From assembly GCF_014836675.1 (NCBI RefSeq), contig NZ_JACSQK010000003.1:480544-544543 (forward strand): a stretch of 64,000 bases of DNA. The letters are read 5' to 3'. Under the pieces are notes generated by a model that ran no database searches, was not told the DNA's origin, and saw nothing but the letters and a program-made list of their open reading frames with translations. Position numbers and translations under genes: made by a program. Position 1 is the stretch's first letter. Each line of letters starts with the position of its first letter. Below are positions 33,688 to 42,848 of the stretch, piece by piece. Source of the DNA: Comamonas avium. Lineage in GTDB: Bacteria > Pseudomonadota > Gammaproteobacteria > Burkholderiales > Burkholderiaceae_C.

Positions 33688-34122
33688 TCAGGCCGGGGTG
33701 CGCTCTTCTGCGGGCAGGTTCAAGGGGCGCGATTGGCCCTGCGCATCAATGGCCACATAGGTCAGGACGGCCTCGGTCACTTTGACGAACTCGCCCTGGT
33801 GTGTCATGCGCTCGGCAAACACCTCGACATCTACAGTGACGGAGGTGCGCCCCACGCGTGTCACGCAGGAGTAAAACGACAGCACATCGCCCACGCGCAC
33901 GGGTTGCTTGAAGATAAATTCCTTCACAGCCACGGTGGCCATGCGGTTACCTCCTGCCAGCCGCATGGCCAGCACACAACCTGCCAAGTCCACCTGCGAC
34001 ATCACCCAGCCACCAAAGATGTCACCGTTGGCGTTGCAGTCTCCAGGCATAGGCACAACCTTGAGCACCAACTCTTTGTCGGTGGGCAGGGCAACGCTGG
34101 GCAGTACGGGTGAACGGGGCAT
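33688..34122 (-). CDS. YciA-like acyl-CoA thioesterase
   Basis: A 144-aa hotdog thioesterase. PGDCNANGDIFGGWVMSQVD is the YciA/BFIT signature with the catalytic Asp region, followed by ATVAVKEFIFKQPVRVGD. It hydrolyses a broad range of acyl-CoAs in the cytoplasm. I start at the ATG read from 34122, as the frame upstream has no family similarity. Its start is only 42 nt from the divergent ABC-transporter start at 34165, so promoters must overlap. Confidence 0.87.
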   Translation of the reverse strand: MPRSPVLPSVALPTDKELVLKVVPMPGDCNANGDIFGGWVMSQVDLAGCVLAMRLAGGNRMATVAVKEFIFKQPVRVGDVLSFYSCVTRVGRTSVTVDVEVFAERMTHQGEFVKVTEAVLTYVAIDAQGQSRPLNLPAEERTPA

Positions 34123-34164
34123 GGGTGACAATCTGAGTACAAAAACAGCTCGGAATTGTCCCCC

Positions 34165-35979
34165 ATGCGACGTAGCGGCGAAATAGCTTCTCCACAACCC
34201 TCAGCTTCCAACGTGGCTAATGCCGCTGAGTGGTCGGCCTTGCGCCGACTTATGCCTTATTTGTGGGAGTACAAATGGCGTGTGCTTGCCGCACTGCTTT
34301 TCATGGTGGGTGCCAAGGTCGCCAATGTGGGAGTGCCGCTGCTGCTCAAGCAACTGGTAGATGCACTCAACGTTAAAGCCACTGACCCCGCTGCCCTGCT
34401 GGTGGTGCCGGTGGGGCTGCTGCTGGCGTATGGTGTTTTGCGGTTTTCTACTTCCATGTTTTCGGAGCTGCGCGACCTGGTCTTTTCCAAAGCCACGCAA
34501 GGGGCCACACGCTCGATTGCGCTGGAGACCTTTCGCCACCTGCATGCCTTGAGCCTGCGCTTTCACCTGGAGCGTCAGACCGGCGGCATGACGCGCGATA
34601 TTGAGCGTGGCGTGCGCAGCACCGAATCACTGGTGTCGTATTCGCTCTACAGCATCTTGCCCACGCTGATTGAAATGGCCTTGGTGCTGGGCATTTTGGC
34701 GTTCACCTTTGATGTGGGCTTTGCAGCGATTACGGCCGTGGCGCTGGTGTGCTACATCACGTTCACCGTGAAAGTGACGGAATGGCGCACGCAGTACCGC
34801 CGTGAGGCGAACGCACAGGACTCCGCTGCGCACACCAAGGCCGTCGATGCATTGCTGAACTACGAAACGGTCAAATACTTCAACAACGAAGATTTTGAGG
34901 CCCATCGTTACGACGAGAACCTGCAGGCACTGCGCACGGTGCGTTTGAAAAGCCAGCGCACGCTCAGTTTGCTCAATGGCGGGCAGCAGCTGATCATTGC
35001 CACCGCTTTGGTGGCAATGCTGTGGCGCGCCACGCAAGGGGTGGTGGCCGGCGAGCTGACGCTGGGTGACTTTGTCATGGTGAACGCCTTCATGATTCAG
35101 CTGTACATTCCGCTGAATTTCCTGGGCACCCTGTACCGCGAGATCAAGCAGAGCATGGCGGATCTGTCGCGCATGTTCTCGCTGATGGATAAAGAGCGCG
35201 AAGTGGCCGATGCCCCTGGCGCGCAGCCGCTGCAGTTACATGGTCAGCCAGATGTGTGTTTTGACAACGTGTATTTCGCGTATGAGCCTGCACGTGCGAT
35301 TTTGAGAGGACTGAGTTTTCGTATCCCGGCGGGCAAGACTGTGGCCGTGGTTGGCGCTTCGGGAGCGGGCAAGAGTACGCTGGCCCGTCTGCTGTACCGG
35401 TTTTATGACGTGCAGGGCGGTCACATCAGCATTGCCGGGCAGGACATTCGGCAGGTAACGCAAGACAGCGTGCGCAAAGCAATTGGCATCGTGCCGCAAG
35501 ACACGGTGCTGTTCAATGACACCGTGGCCTACAACATTGCCTATGGGCGTGCAGGTGCAACGCAGGCCCAGGTGGAGGCTGCCGCCAAAGCAGCGCGCAT
35601 TCACGATTTCATCATGTCCACGCCGCAAGGCTATGCCACCAAGGTGGGTGAGCGGGGGCTGAAGCTGTCAGGTGGCGAAAAGCAGCGTGTGGCCATTGCG
35701 CGCACGTTGCTCAAGAACCCTCCGATTATGATTTTTGATGAGGCCACCTCGGCACTCGACAGTGAAACCGAGCGCGCCATTCAGCAGGAGCTGGCCAGCG
35801 CAGCAGCGGGCAAAACCACACTGGTGATTGCGCACCGCTTGTCTACGGTGGTCGATGCCCATGAGATTTTGGTGATGGACGCAGGCCAGATCATTGAGCG
35901 AGGCACGCATGCGGCATTGCTGGGCCAAGGTGGGCGGTATGCCGAAATGTGGGCCCTGCAGCAAAGCTCTGACGCTTAA
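34165..35979 (+). CDS. Atm1/HMT1-type ABC exporter (fused permease-ATPase)
   Basis: A 604-aa half-transporter. Residues about 40-320 form a six-helix ABC membrane domain containing DIERGVRSTESLVSY and NYETVKYFNNEDFE, the latter typical of the Atm1/ABCB7 group. The nucleotide-binding domain (about 360-595) has Walker A GASGAGKST, the signature LSGGEKQRVAIA and Walker B IMIFDEATSALD. Atm1-type exporters move glutathione-linked metal or sulfur compounds. The start is ATG 34165; a TTG at 34156 is less likely. It stands between divergent and unrelated neighbours. Confidence 0.88.
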   Translation: MRRSGEIASPQPSASNVANAAEWSALRRLMPYLWEYKWRVLAALLFMVGAKVANVGVPLLLKQLVDALNVKATDPAALLVVPVGLLLAYGVLRFSTSMFSELRDLVFSKATQGATRSIALETFRHLHALSLRFHLERQTGGMTRDIERGVRSTESLVSYSLYSILPTLIEMALVLGILAFTFDVGFAAITAVALVCYITFTVKVTEWRTQYRREANAQDSAAHTKAVDALLNYETVKYFNNEDFEAHRYDENLQALRTVRLKSQRTLSLLNGGQQLIIATALVAMLWRATQGVVAGELTLGDFVMVNAFMIQLYIPLNFLGTLYREIKQSMADLSRMFSLMDKEREVADAPGAQPLQLHGQPDVCFDNVYFAYEPARAILRGLSFRIPAGKTVAVVGASGAGKSTLARLLYRFYDVQGGHISIAGQDIRQVTQDSVRKAIGIVPQDTVLFNDTVAYNIAYGRAGATQAQVEAAAKAARIHDFIMSTPQGYATKVGERGLKLSGGEKQRVAIARTLLKNPPIMIFDEATSALDSETERAIQQELASAAAGKTTLVIAHRLSTVVDAHEILVMDAGQIIERGTHAALLGQGGRYAEMWALQQSSDA

Positions 35980-36018
35980 TAATTTCCCCCACTTTTATAG
36001 TTTGTGAGATGCATTGCC

Positions 36019-36960
36019 ATGTCTGCCTCTAAGCCGGTTTTATTGATCCTGAATGTTTTGTCTGAGGCGCACCGTGCCCAGCTTGCTGCGTCCTATGAGG
36101 TGATTTATGCGCCCGATTCGCAGCAAGCAGCGCAGGCTATTGCGCAAGACGGTGGGCGCATTCATGTGGTGCTGACGATTGGTGCAATTGGCTTGAGTGC
36201 TGCACAAATGGATGCCATGCCTCAGCTGCGCATGGTGGGGGCGCTGGGTGCTGGCTATGAAAATATTGACCTCGCCCATGCCCAGTCGCGCGGCATTGCA
36301 GTCAGCAATGGTGCGGGCACCAATGACAGCTGCGTGGCAGACCATGCATTTGGCCTGGTGATTGCCGCTGTGCGCGGCATCGTGCATCTGGACAAGCTCA
36401 CGCGGCAAGGTACGTGGCGCAACGACATTCCTTTGCCCCCCAACGTTTCGGGCAAACGCCTGGGCATTCTGGGCATGGGGACCATTGGCCAGAAAATTGC
36501 CCGCCGTGCGCAGGCGTTTGATATGCCCATTGGCTATCACAACCGCAAGCCCAAAGACGGTGTGGGCTACAGCTACTTTGCCAGCGTGCTGGAGCTGGCG
36601 CAGTGGGCAGATGTGCTGGTGGTGGCCACACCAGGGGGCGCAGCCACCAAGCATCTGGTCAACGCACAGGTGCTGCAGGCTTTGGGCCCACAGGGCTATG
36701 TGGTGAACATTGCGCGTGGTTCTGTGATTGACACAGCCGCGCTGGCACAGGCATTGCGCACCGGCAAGCTCGCTGGTGCCGGGCTGGATGTGTACGAAAG
36801 TGAGCCTCTGCCGCCAGCACAACTGCTGGAGCTGGAGAACGTGGTGCTGACTCCGCACGTGGCAGGCTGGTCGCCCGAGGCTGTGCAGGCCACTGTGGAT
36901 TTGTTTTTGAACAATGCACAGCGACATTTCTCCGGACAACCCCTGGTGACGCCTGTATAG
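36019..36960 (+). CDS. D-isomer-specific 2-hydroxyacid dehydrogenase
   Basis: A 313-aa NAD(P)-dependent dehydrogenase, probably glyoxylate/hydroxypyruvate reductase-like. The Rossmann motif GILGMGTIGQKIARRA is near 148-163. Catalytic residues are the Arg in NIARGSVIDTAAL, the Glu in LDVYESEPLPP and the His in TPHVAGWSPEA. The substrate loop GALGAGYENID is present. The start is ATG 36019; a GTG at 36004 is in frame but no better. The substrate is not certain; ketogluconate or phenylpyruvate are alternatives. Confidence 0.87.
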   Translation: MSASKPVLLILNVLSEAHRAQLAASYEVIYAPDSQQAAQAIAQDGGRIHVVLTIGAIGLSAAQMDAMPQLRMVGALGAGYENIDLAHAQSRGIAVSNGAGTNDSCVADHAFGLVIAAVRGIVHLDKLTRQGTWRNDIPLPPNVSGKRLGILGMGTIGQKIARRAQAFDMPIGYHNRKPKDGVGYSYFASVLELAQWADVLVVATPGGAATKHLVNAQVLQALGPQGYVVNIARGSVIDTAALAQALRTGKLAGAGLDVYESEPLPPAQLLELENVVLTPHVAGWSPEAVQATVDLFLNNAQRHFSGQPLVTPV

Positions 36961-37018
36961 CAAAAACAGTCGTCATACACTGCAAGCCTGTGCGCCACGC
37001 CACACGCGGGAGAGGCGC

Positions 37019-37044
37019 GGCCTGGGTGCAAGACTCAGGCCTTT
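37019..37044 (+). terminator. Probable terminator after the hydroxyacid dehydrogenase gene
   Basis: GGCCTGGGT (37019-37027) pairs with ACTCAGGCC (37033-37041), one G-T wobble, loop GCAAG. The tail is only TTT followed by A residues, so it may be weak. Confidence 0.6.
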
Positions 37045-37071
37045 AAAACCAATAATTTGCAGAGGTGTGGC

Positions 37072-38904
37072 GTGATCAGTCCCGTCTATTCGAAACATTC
37101 TTTGATCGTGCTGGCTTTTGCGGCCCTGGCATGGTCGTTCTGGTATAGCTCCGGCTGGCTGGTGCTGTGTGCAGGCCTGGCCCTGTTTTTGTTCGGTATG
37201 CAGAACCTGGAGCAAGGCCTGAAAAGTTTGGCAGGCAGCAAGCTGGAAGGCTGGCTGTCCACCAGCACTGCTACGCCGTTCAAAGGCTTGCTGTTTGGTA
37301 CAGCGGCTACCTTTGTGCTGCAGTCCAGCACCCTGGTTTCGCTGCTGACGATTGCTTTTCTCAGTACGGGGCTGATCAGCCTGGCGGGCAGTATTTCAGT
37401 GCTCTTTGGTGCCAACCTGGGGGCTACCAGCGGCATCTGGCTGCTGGCTATGGCAGGACAAAACCTGAGCATGGCACCACTGGCAATGCCGCTGCTGGTG
37501 TTTGGTGTCTTGCTGGGTTTTGCAGGCGATAAAGGCAAGGCAATAGGCCGCTTTTTGCTTGGTATCTCGCTGATCTTTCTGGGGATCGATGAGATCAAGG
37601 AGGGCTTTTCCAGCTTTGGTGATTTGCAACTGGACCGCTACAGCGCAGAAGGCATCAAGGGGGCGCTGCTGTTTATCGGTATCGGTACCTTGATTACCGT
37701 GGTGCTGCAGTCCAGCCATGCCACTTTGATGCTGACTTTGGCTGCATTGGCCAACCAGCAGCTGGAGCTGTCACAGGCGCTGGCCATTGCGATTGGCTCT
37801 AACGTAGGCTCGGCCGTCTCGACCGGGGTGATGGGCATGATCGGCAGTGCGCGCAGCGGGCAACGGCTGGCAGTGGCGCACGTGGTGTTCAACTGCACCA
37901 CGGCGGTGATTGCCTTTTTCCTGCTCTCTCCCATGACGTGGCTGGTCTTGCAAGCAACGGGCTGGATGGGCATGGGCGAGAACAAGCTCATTCAGCTGGC
38001 CATGTTCCATACCCTGTTTAACGTCATGGGCGTGCTGTTTTTCTGGCCCTTGCAGGGCCAGCTGGCACGGGCTTTGTTGCGCTGGATGCCTGACCCGCAA
38101 GAGCCCGCAGTCTTGATCGCCACGCACACCGAGCAAGCCACGCAGATCACACGCGCGCGCTACCTGCAGCCTGCATCGTTGCAAACCGTAGAGAGCGCAT
38201 GCAGCGCAGTGTCCAAAGAGCTGCAGCACATGGGGCGCTTGGGGCTGGAGGTGGTGGCACATGCCTTGTACGCACCAGCCAATATGCGTGATGAGCTGGT
38301 GCGAGAGGATGCGGATTTGCGCAGCCGCCTGCAGCAGCAAGCCATCAATGCCGATGTACTTTATAAAACGCACATCAAAGGGGTGTACGCCGACTTGCTG
38401 GAGTTCATGGGCAGCATGGTTCAGCCTCTGGATGGGGCGCAGCAAGACTTCTGGCACAACAGCCAGGTTGCAGCTTTTCAGCTGGTTGAGGCGGTGAAAG
38501 ATGCACACAGGCTGCAGCGCAACATGCACAAATACTTGCAAGGCCCGGATGACTCTGCTGCACGCAGCAGCTATCTGGAGTTGCGCATGCACATGCTGCA
38601 GACACTCAAGGATATGCACGTACTGAGCGTATCGGACACCCCGGAAGCCGAATGGACACTTCAGTTGCAGGCCCTGGATGAGCGCATTGCAGCTTTTGAT
38701 ACGCAGTTTCGCAAACATTTGTTCGCATCCATTCGTGGAGGTTTGCTGGACAGCTTCACCGCCAGTTCACTCATGAATGATCTGGGCTTTGCACAGAACA
38801 TCATTCAGGGGCTGCGCCATGTGCTGCTCTTGGGTGAAGGGCATGAAGCCGCACGCCAGCTGCAGTTGCTGATGGGCGATGATCCGTTGATTCAAGCGGC
38901 ATGA
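37072..38904 (+). CDS. Na/Pi cotransporter family protein with PhoU-like domain
   Basis: A 610-aa protein of the NptA/YjbB type. The membrane part (about 1-320) holds two inverted copies of the cotransporter repeat, each with a QSS motif: LQSSTLVSLLTIAF and LQSSHATLMLTLAA. The C-terminal part (about 360-600) is helical and PhoU-like. It would move phosphate, possibly outward as proposed for YjbB. I choose GTG 37072, which has AGAGG 6 nt upstream; the frame also opens at TTG 37057. It has no pho genes as neighbours. Confidence 0.85.
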   Translation: MISPVYSKHSLIVLAFAALAWSFWYSSGWLVLCAGLALFLFGMQNLEQGLKSLAGSKLEGWLSTSTATPFKGLLFGTAATFVLQSSTLVSLLTIAFLSTGLISLAGSISVLFGANLGATSGIWLLAMAGQNLSMAPLAMPLLVFGVLLGFAGDKGKAIGRFLLGISLIFLGIDEIKEGFSSFGDLQLDRYSAEGIKGALLFIGIGTLITVVLQSSHATLMLTLAALANQQLELSQALAIAIGSNVGSAVSTGVMGMIGSARSGQRLAVAHVVFNCTTAVIAFFLLSPMTWLVLQATGWMGMGENKLIQLAMFHTLFNVMGVLFFWPLQGQLARALLRWMPDPQEPAVLIATHTEQATQITRARYLQPASLQTVESACSAVSKELQHMGRLGLEVVAHALYAPANMRDELVREDADLRSRLQQQAINADVLYKTHIKGVYADLLEFMGSMVQPLDGAQQDFWHNSQVAAFQLVEAVKDAHRLQRNMHKYLQGPDDSAARSSYLELRMHMLQTLKDMHVLSVSDTPEAEWTLQLQALDERIAAFDTQFRKHLFASIRGGLLDSFTASSLMNDLGFAQNIIQGLRHVLLLGEGHEAARQLQLLMGDDPLIQAA

Positions 38905-39115
38905 GCAGATAAGAAAAACTCGCTCCGCCCTGTGTAATGGCTGTTTCCGTTCAATGCACGGCGGGCGCTTGCGTGACAAGTGCTACTGGTAATCTTTTGT
39001 GTGTAAATGCATGCTCAAGATTTCAGGTTGCCTGCCTTCAATGGCGCCATGCATGTGTCTTTGATGCCATGCGTGAACCATGGCAAGGGGCTTTTCATCT
39101 CAACTGGAGACGTAT

Positions 39116-39487
39116 ATGCAGGTGTTTGCCAATATTGTTGTTGCTGCCGTTGCCTTGCTGCACATCTACATTCTGGTGCTGGAAATGTTTCTGTGGACCC
39201 AGCCACAAGGGCGACGAGCCTTTGGCATGACGCAGGAGTTTGCACAGCAGACGAAAGTGCTTGCGGCCAACCAAGGCCTCTACAACGGGTTTCTGGCCGC
39301 AGGTCTTATGACAGGCTTGCTGCTGGGGGATCAGGGGCAGCTGTTCAAAATCTTCTTTCTCGTCTGCATCATGGTGGCGGGGGCCTATGGTGCATTGACC
39401 GCATCGAAAAAGATTTTCTTTATCCAGACGGTTCCGGCAGCGCTAGCCCTTGGCGCGGTATTAATGGCTCGTCAGGCGGGCAGCTGA
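39116..39487 (+). CDS. DUF1304 family membrane protein
   Basis: A 123-aa integral membrane protein with four predicted helices: a first with VVAAVALLHIYILVLEMFLW, then NQGLYNGFLAAGLMTGLLL, FKIFFLVCIMVAGAYGAL and FFIQTVPAALALGAV. NQGLYNGFLA is the DUF1304 hallmark. The function is not established. ATG 39116 has GGAG upstream; the frame can be extended to 39080 without homology. It forms a single-gene unit before a bidirectional terminator. Confidence 0.85.
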   Translation: MQVFANIVVAAVALLHIYILVLEMFLWTQPQGRRAFGMTQEFAQQTKVLAANQGLYNGFLAAGLMTGLLLGDQGQLFKIFFLVCIMVAGAYGALTASKKIFFIQTVPAALALGAVLMARQAGS

Positions 39488-39589
39488 TGTTCAGAAAATA
39501 TTCCGGTTGCTGCAGCGCAAAGCGCATCTGCCACTGCTTTTTGCGAGCATGTGTCACAGGCACAGTGCGCTGACGGTCAACGTGAAATG

Positions 39590-39631
39590 AAAAGCGCCCT
39601 TGGCCAAGCAATTGGGCAAGGGCGCTTTTTT
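39590..39631. terminator. Bidirectional terminator between DUF1304 and dctP
   Basis: AAAAGCGCCCTTG (39590-39602) is the exact complement of CAAGGGCGCTTTT (39617-39629), followed by further T residues. The A-run before and T-run after suit the two converging genes. Confidence 0.92.
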
Positions 39632-39669
39632 ACGTTGGCATGCGCGTGTGGGTGTGCCGCCTCTGTGAA

Positions 39670-40707
39670 TTACTTCTTGCGCTCGGCAATCGCCTTTTCA
39701 GCCATGTCGACCAGGTTGGTGCCAATCTGTGGTTTCCACTTGGTGTACACGCTGCGGGTGGCATCGGCGAACACTTTGCGCTGTGCAGCGCTCAGGTCAG
39801 TTACGGTCACGCCCTGTGCGGTGATTTCTTTGACCAGCGGCTTGTCGGCTTCACTCATGCCCTTGCGGGATATGGCGATCTGCTCTTTGGCGGCATCCAG
39901 TGCGGCCTGTTTGACGATGGCGCGGTCTGCGGGGGTCCAGCTGTTCCATACGTCTTTGTTCACGACATAGATCAGCGGGTCATTCATGTAGCCCCACAGC
40001 GTCATGTACTTTTGGCCCACGGTGCTCAGCTTGGCAGCCATGTACACCGACACAGGATTTTCCTGGCCGTCGACCGCACCGCTGGCCATGGCGGGCTGTG
40101 CATCGGCCCAGCTCATTTGGGTGGGGTTGGCGCCAAGTGCCGTGAAGGTGTCAAGGAACAGGGGGGAGCCCACCACGCGGATCTTCAGGCCCTTCAAGTC
40201 TTCAGGCTTGCTGATGACGTGTTTGGAGTTGGAAATTTCACGGTAACCGTTTTCGCCCCAAGCCAAAGGCAGCACGCCTGCTTTGTCGATGGTCTTGAAA
40301 ATTTCTTGGCCTACCTGGCCTTGCACCACGGCATCGACCGCAGCGTAGTCCGGGAACAGGAAGGGCAGCGAAAACAGATTCAGTGCTTTGACCTGGGGCG
40401 ACCAGTTGATGGTAGAGCCTACGGCCATGTCGATCACGCCCTGGCGAATGGCGCTGAACTCGCGCGTCTGATCGCCCTGTACCAGCGAAGTGCCGGGGTA
40501 CAGCTTGATGTTGATACGTCCTTCGGTGCGCTCGCGTACTTTATTGGCCCAGATTTCTGCGCCCTTGCCCCAGGGAAAAGCGGTGCCCAGTACGACGGAC
40601 AGGCGGTATTCCTCTTTGTACTTGGCTTGGGCGTGGGCTACGGGCAGGCCCATGCTCAGCAAGGTGGCCGCAGCGGCGGTGGCGCTCAAGAAGGTGCGAA
40701 GTTTCAT
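39670..40707 (-). CDS. dctP: TRAP transporter substrate-binding protein, DctP family
   Basis: A 345-aa periplasmic binding protein. The signal peptide ends AHA before QAKYKEEY (cleavage near residue 27). DctP-family features include GLKIRVVGSPLF with the carboxylate-binding Arg, and QMSWADAQPAMASGAVDGQE. It captures an organic anion, probably a carboxylate, for the DctQ-DctM pair encoded just upstream. The start read from 40707 has AGAGGAGA before it. The ligand cannot be named from sequence. Confidence 0.9.
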   Translation of the reverse strand: MKLRTFLSATAAAATLLSMGLPVAHAQAKYKEEYRLSVVLGTAFPWGKGAEIWANKVRERTEGRINIKLYPGTSLVQGDQTREFSAIRQGVIDMAVGSTINWSPQVKALNLFSLPFLFPDYAAVDAVVQGQVGQEIFKTIDKAGVLPLAWGENGYREISNSKHVISKPEDLKGLKIRVVGSPLFLDTFTALGANPTQMSWADAQPAMASGAVDGQENPVSVYMAAKLSTVGQKYMTLWGYMNDPLIYVVNKDVWNSWTPADRAIVKQAALDAAKEQIAISRKGMSEADKPLVKEITAQGVTVTDLSAAQRKVFADATRSVYTKWKPQIGTNLVDMAEKAIAERKK

Positions 40708-40753
40708 GGTGTGTCTCCTCTTTGGGTTTAAGTTGTCAAGCACTCGGGGGAAA

Positions 40754-42052
40754 TCAGTAGCCCAGCTTGGCAGGCAGCCACAGGGCCAGTTGCGGAAAGG
40801 CAATGACCAGCAGCATGACGCCGAACATGGCAATCAGCATGGGTATCACCCAGCGGATGGTGCTTTCCATGCGCACGTTGGCGATTCGGCAAGACACCAT
40901 CAGGTTCACGGCCAGCGGGGGGGTGAACTGGCCCAGTGCCACCTTCAATGTCAGGATCACGCCAAACCACACGGGGTCCCAGTTGTAGTGGTTCATGATG
41001 GGCAGCAGCAGCGGCACAAAGATCAGGAAGATGGAGATGCCGTCCAGAAACATGCCCACGGTGATCAGCAGCAAGATCAGCAGCATCAGCACGCCATACT
41101 CACCCAGGCCAGAGTTGACGATGGCCTTGGCCACTGGGTCAATCACCCCCAGCGTGGACAGCGAGAAGGCAAAAATTCCCGCCAGCGCCACCACCAGCAT
41201 GATGACGGCCGACAGCTCGCCAGCCTCACGCAGAATGGGAAACAGATCGCGCACGCCAATCGTGCGGTGAATCACCATGCCAACAAACAGTCCGTAGAAC
41301 ACAGCGACTACCGCCGCCTCGGTAGGGGTGAACCAGCCCGCGCGCATGCCACCCAAAATCAAGATCGGGGCAGCCAGACCCCAGATGGCTTGTTTGAAGC
41401 TTTTCCATAACTCAGGACGGGGCAGGGCGGCTTCCAGATGGCCCATCTTGTGTTTGCGCGCCATCCATACGGCTGGAACAATCAAGGCAATGCCCGCCAA
41501 GATGCCGGGAATCATGCCTGCGGCAAACAGTGCAGGCACCGAGGCCCCGGGCACCAGCACCGAGTAAATGATGAAGGCCACAGAGGGTGGAATCAGAATG
41601 TCGGTGGCAGCCGCAGCCCCCACCACGCTGGCGGAGAAGCTACCGGGGTAGCCGGCACGGTACATGGCTGCAATCATCACGCCGCCGACGGCGGCAGCAT
41701 TGGCGGGGCCGGAGCCTGAAATACCCCCCAGAAACATGGCCACCACAATGGCGACCAGTGGCAGCATGCCGGGGCCGCGCCCCACGATGGCGATGGCAAA
41801 GTTCACCAGCCGTGCGGCCACGCCAGAGCGGTCAAAGATGGAGCCCACCAGCACAAACATGGGAATGGCCAGCAGTGGGTATTTGCCCAGACCGGCATAC
41901 AAATTCTGTGGCACTGCCAGCAGGCCGAACCACTGCGCATCCATATTGGCCAGCGCAATGCATGCAGCACCCGCCAGACCCAGGGCTGCGCCAATTGGCA
42001 CGCCCAGAAACATCAGAACCAGAAAGGCGACAAAGAGCAGCGTGGCGATCAT
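40754..42052 (-). CDS. dctM: TRAP transporter large permease, DctM family
   Basis: A 432-aa membrane protein with about 12 hydrophobic segments. LFVAFLVLMFLGVPIGAALG at the N-terminus and PLLAIPMFVLVGSIFDRSGVA are DctM signatures. LGGISGSGPANAAAVGGVM and DILIPPSVAFIIY follow. It uses an ion gradient to import the DctP ligand. It overlaps dctQ by 4 nt and precedes dctP by 46 nt, so the three genes form one operon in the order Q-M-P. Confidence 0.92.
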   Translation of the reverse strand: MIATLLFVAFLVLMFLGVPIGAALGLAGAACIALANMDAQWFGLLAVPQNLYAGLGKYPLLAIPMFVLVGSIFDRSGVAARLVNFAIAIVGRGPGMLPLVAIVVAMFLGGISGSGPANAAAVGGVMIAAMYRAGYPGSFSASVVGAAAATDILIPPSVAFIIYSVLVPGASVPALFAAGMIPGILAGIALIVPAVWMARKHKMGHLEAALPRPELWKSFKQAIWGLAAPILILGGMRAGWFTPTEAAVVAVFYGLFVGMVIHRTIGVRDLFPILREAGELSAVIMLVVALAGIFAFSLSTLGVIDPVAKAIVNSGLGEYGVLMLLILLLITVGMFLDGISIFLIFVPLLLPIMNHYNWDPVWFGVILTLKVALGQFTPPLAVNLMVSCRIANVRMESTIRWVIPMLIAMFGVMLLVIAFPQLALWLPAKLGY

Positions 42053-42600
42053 GCTTGCTCCTTGTCGCTGGCGTCGATGGTCTCGCCTTCAAATGCGCCG
42101 GGCTTGGTTTGCCGCATGAACAGACCCACGGCACGCGCAGTGATGGCCAGTGAGCAAATGGGCAGCCAGATGGAATACCACCACTGCGGCACACCAATAC
42201 CGGGGGAGGTCTCTTCATAGCGCCAGTCGTCCCAGACCATGCGCGCGCTCAAAACGGCAATCAGCATGAACAGAAGCGCTACGGATGTAGACCCCAAAAG
42301 GGCGAGTGCCTTTTTTCGTGCAGAACTGCCACGGCTGGTCAGAAATTCAATGCGGATGTGCTGATCGCGCGCTACGGCGGCGCTGCCTGCCACCATGGCC
42401 AGCAAGATCATGAGGAAGATAGAGAACTCCTCCGTCCATGCAAAAGATGCATCGGTGAAGTAGCGCACCAGTACATTGCCAAAGGTGATCAAGGCCAGCA
42501 AGGCCATGATGATGACGGTGAGCCAATCTTCAATGCGCAGGGAACGCGGCTCTTGAGAGCCTTCGGCCTTGGAAGCCGGGCTGGATGTAGGTTCGGGCAT
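42049..42600 (-). CDS. dctQ: TRAP transporter small permease, DctQ family
   Basis: A 183-aa protein with four hydrophobic segments: about 30-50, LMILLAMVAGSAAVA, a third with ALLFMLIAVLSARMV, and WLPICSLAITARAVG. ARDQHIRIEFL is the DctQ signature. I start at the ATG read from 42600, since the frame upstream (to 42681) shows no family features. It is the first gene of the dctQMP operon and is divergent from the LysR gene across about 250 nt. Confidence 0.88.
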   Translation of the reverse strand: MPEPTSSPASKAEGSQEPRSLRIEDWLTVIIMALLALITFGNVLVRYFTDASFAWTEEFSIFLMILLAMVAGSAAVARDQHIRIEFLTSRGSSARKKALALLGSTSVALLFMLIAVLSARMVWDDWRYEETSPGIGVPQWWYSIWLPICSLAITARAVGLFMRQTKPGAFEGETIDASDKEQA

Positions 42601-42848
42601 GTCGCGGAATCGGAAACAAAAGCTAAGCAAGTGATCAGGCGTGCAGGCGTGTGAAGCGCCAACTGCTTGGGGGTCACCCAACGCCCAATGTCGATTCCGG
42701 TGTGGTCGGTGTTGTGCACGCCAGCCGGATGTTGAGAGCTAGCACGGATGTGTGCCAGAACCCACCAAACATTATTGAAGCATTTGCTTGCGCTGACTAT
42801 GCGGAACATCCCAAGGTGTCAGGCTGCGGCAAGGCGATAATCTGCAGT

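Noticed and set aside
39640..40731. 363-codon plus-strand frame opposite dctP
   Set aside because: dctP on the minus strand has a signal peptide, family motifs and operon context; the plus frame has none.
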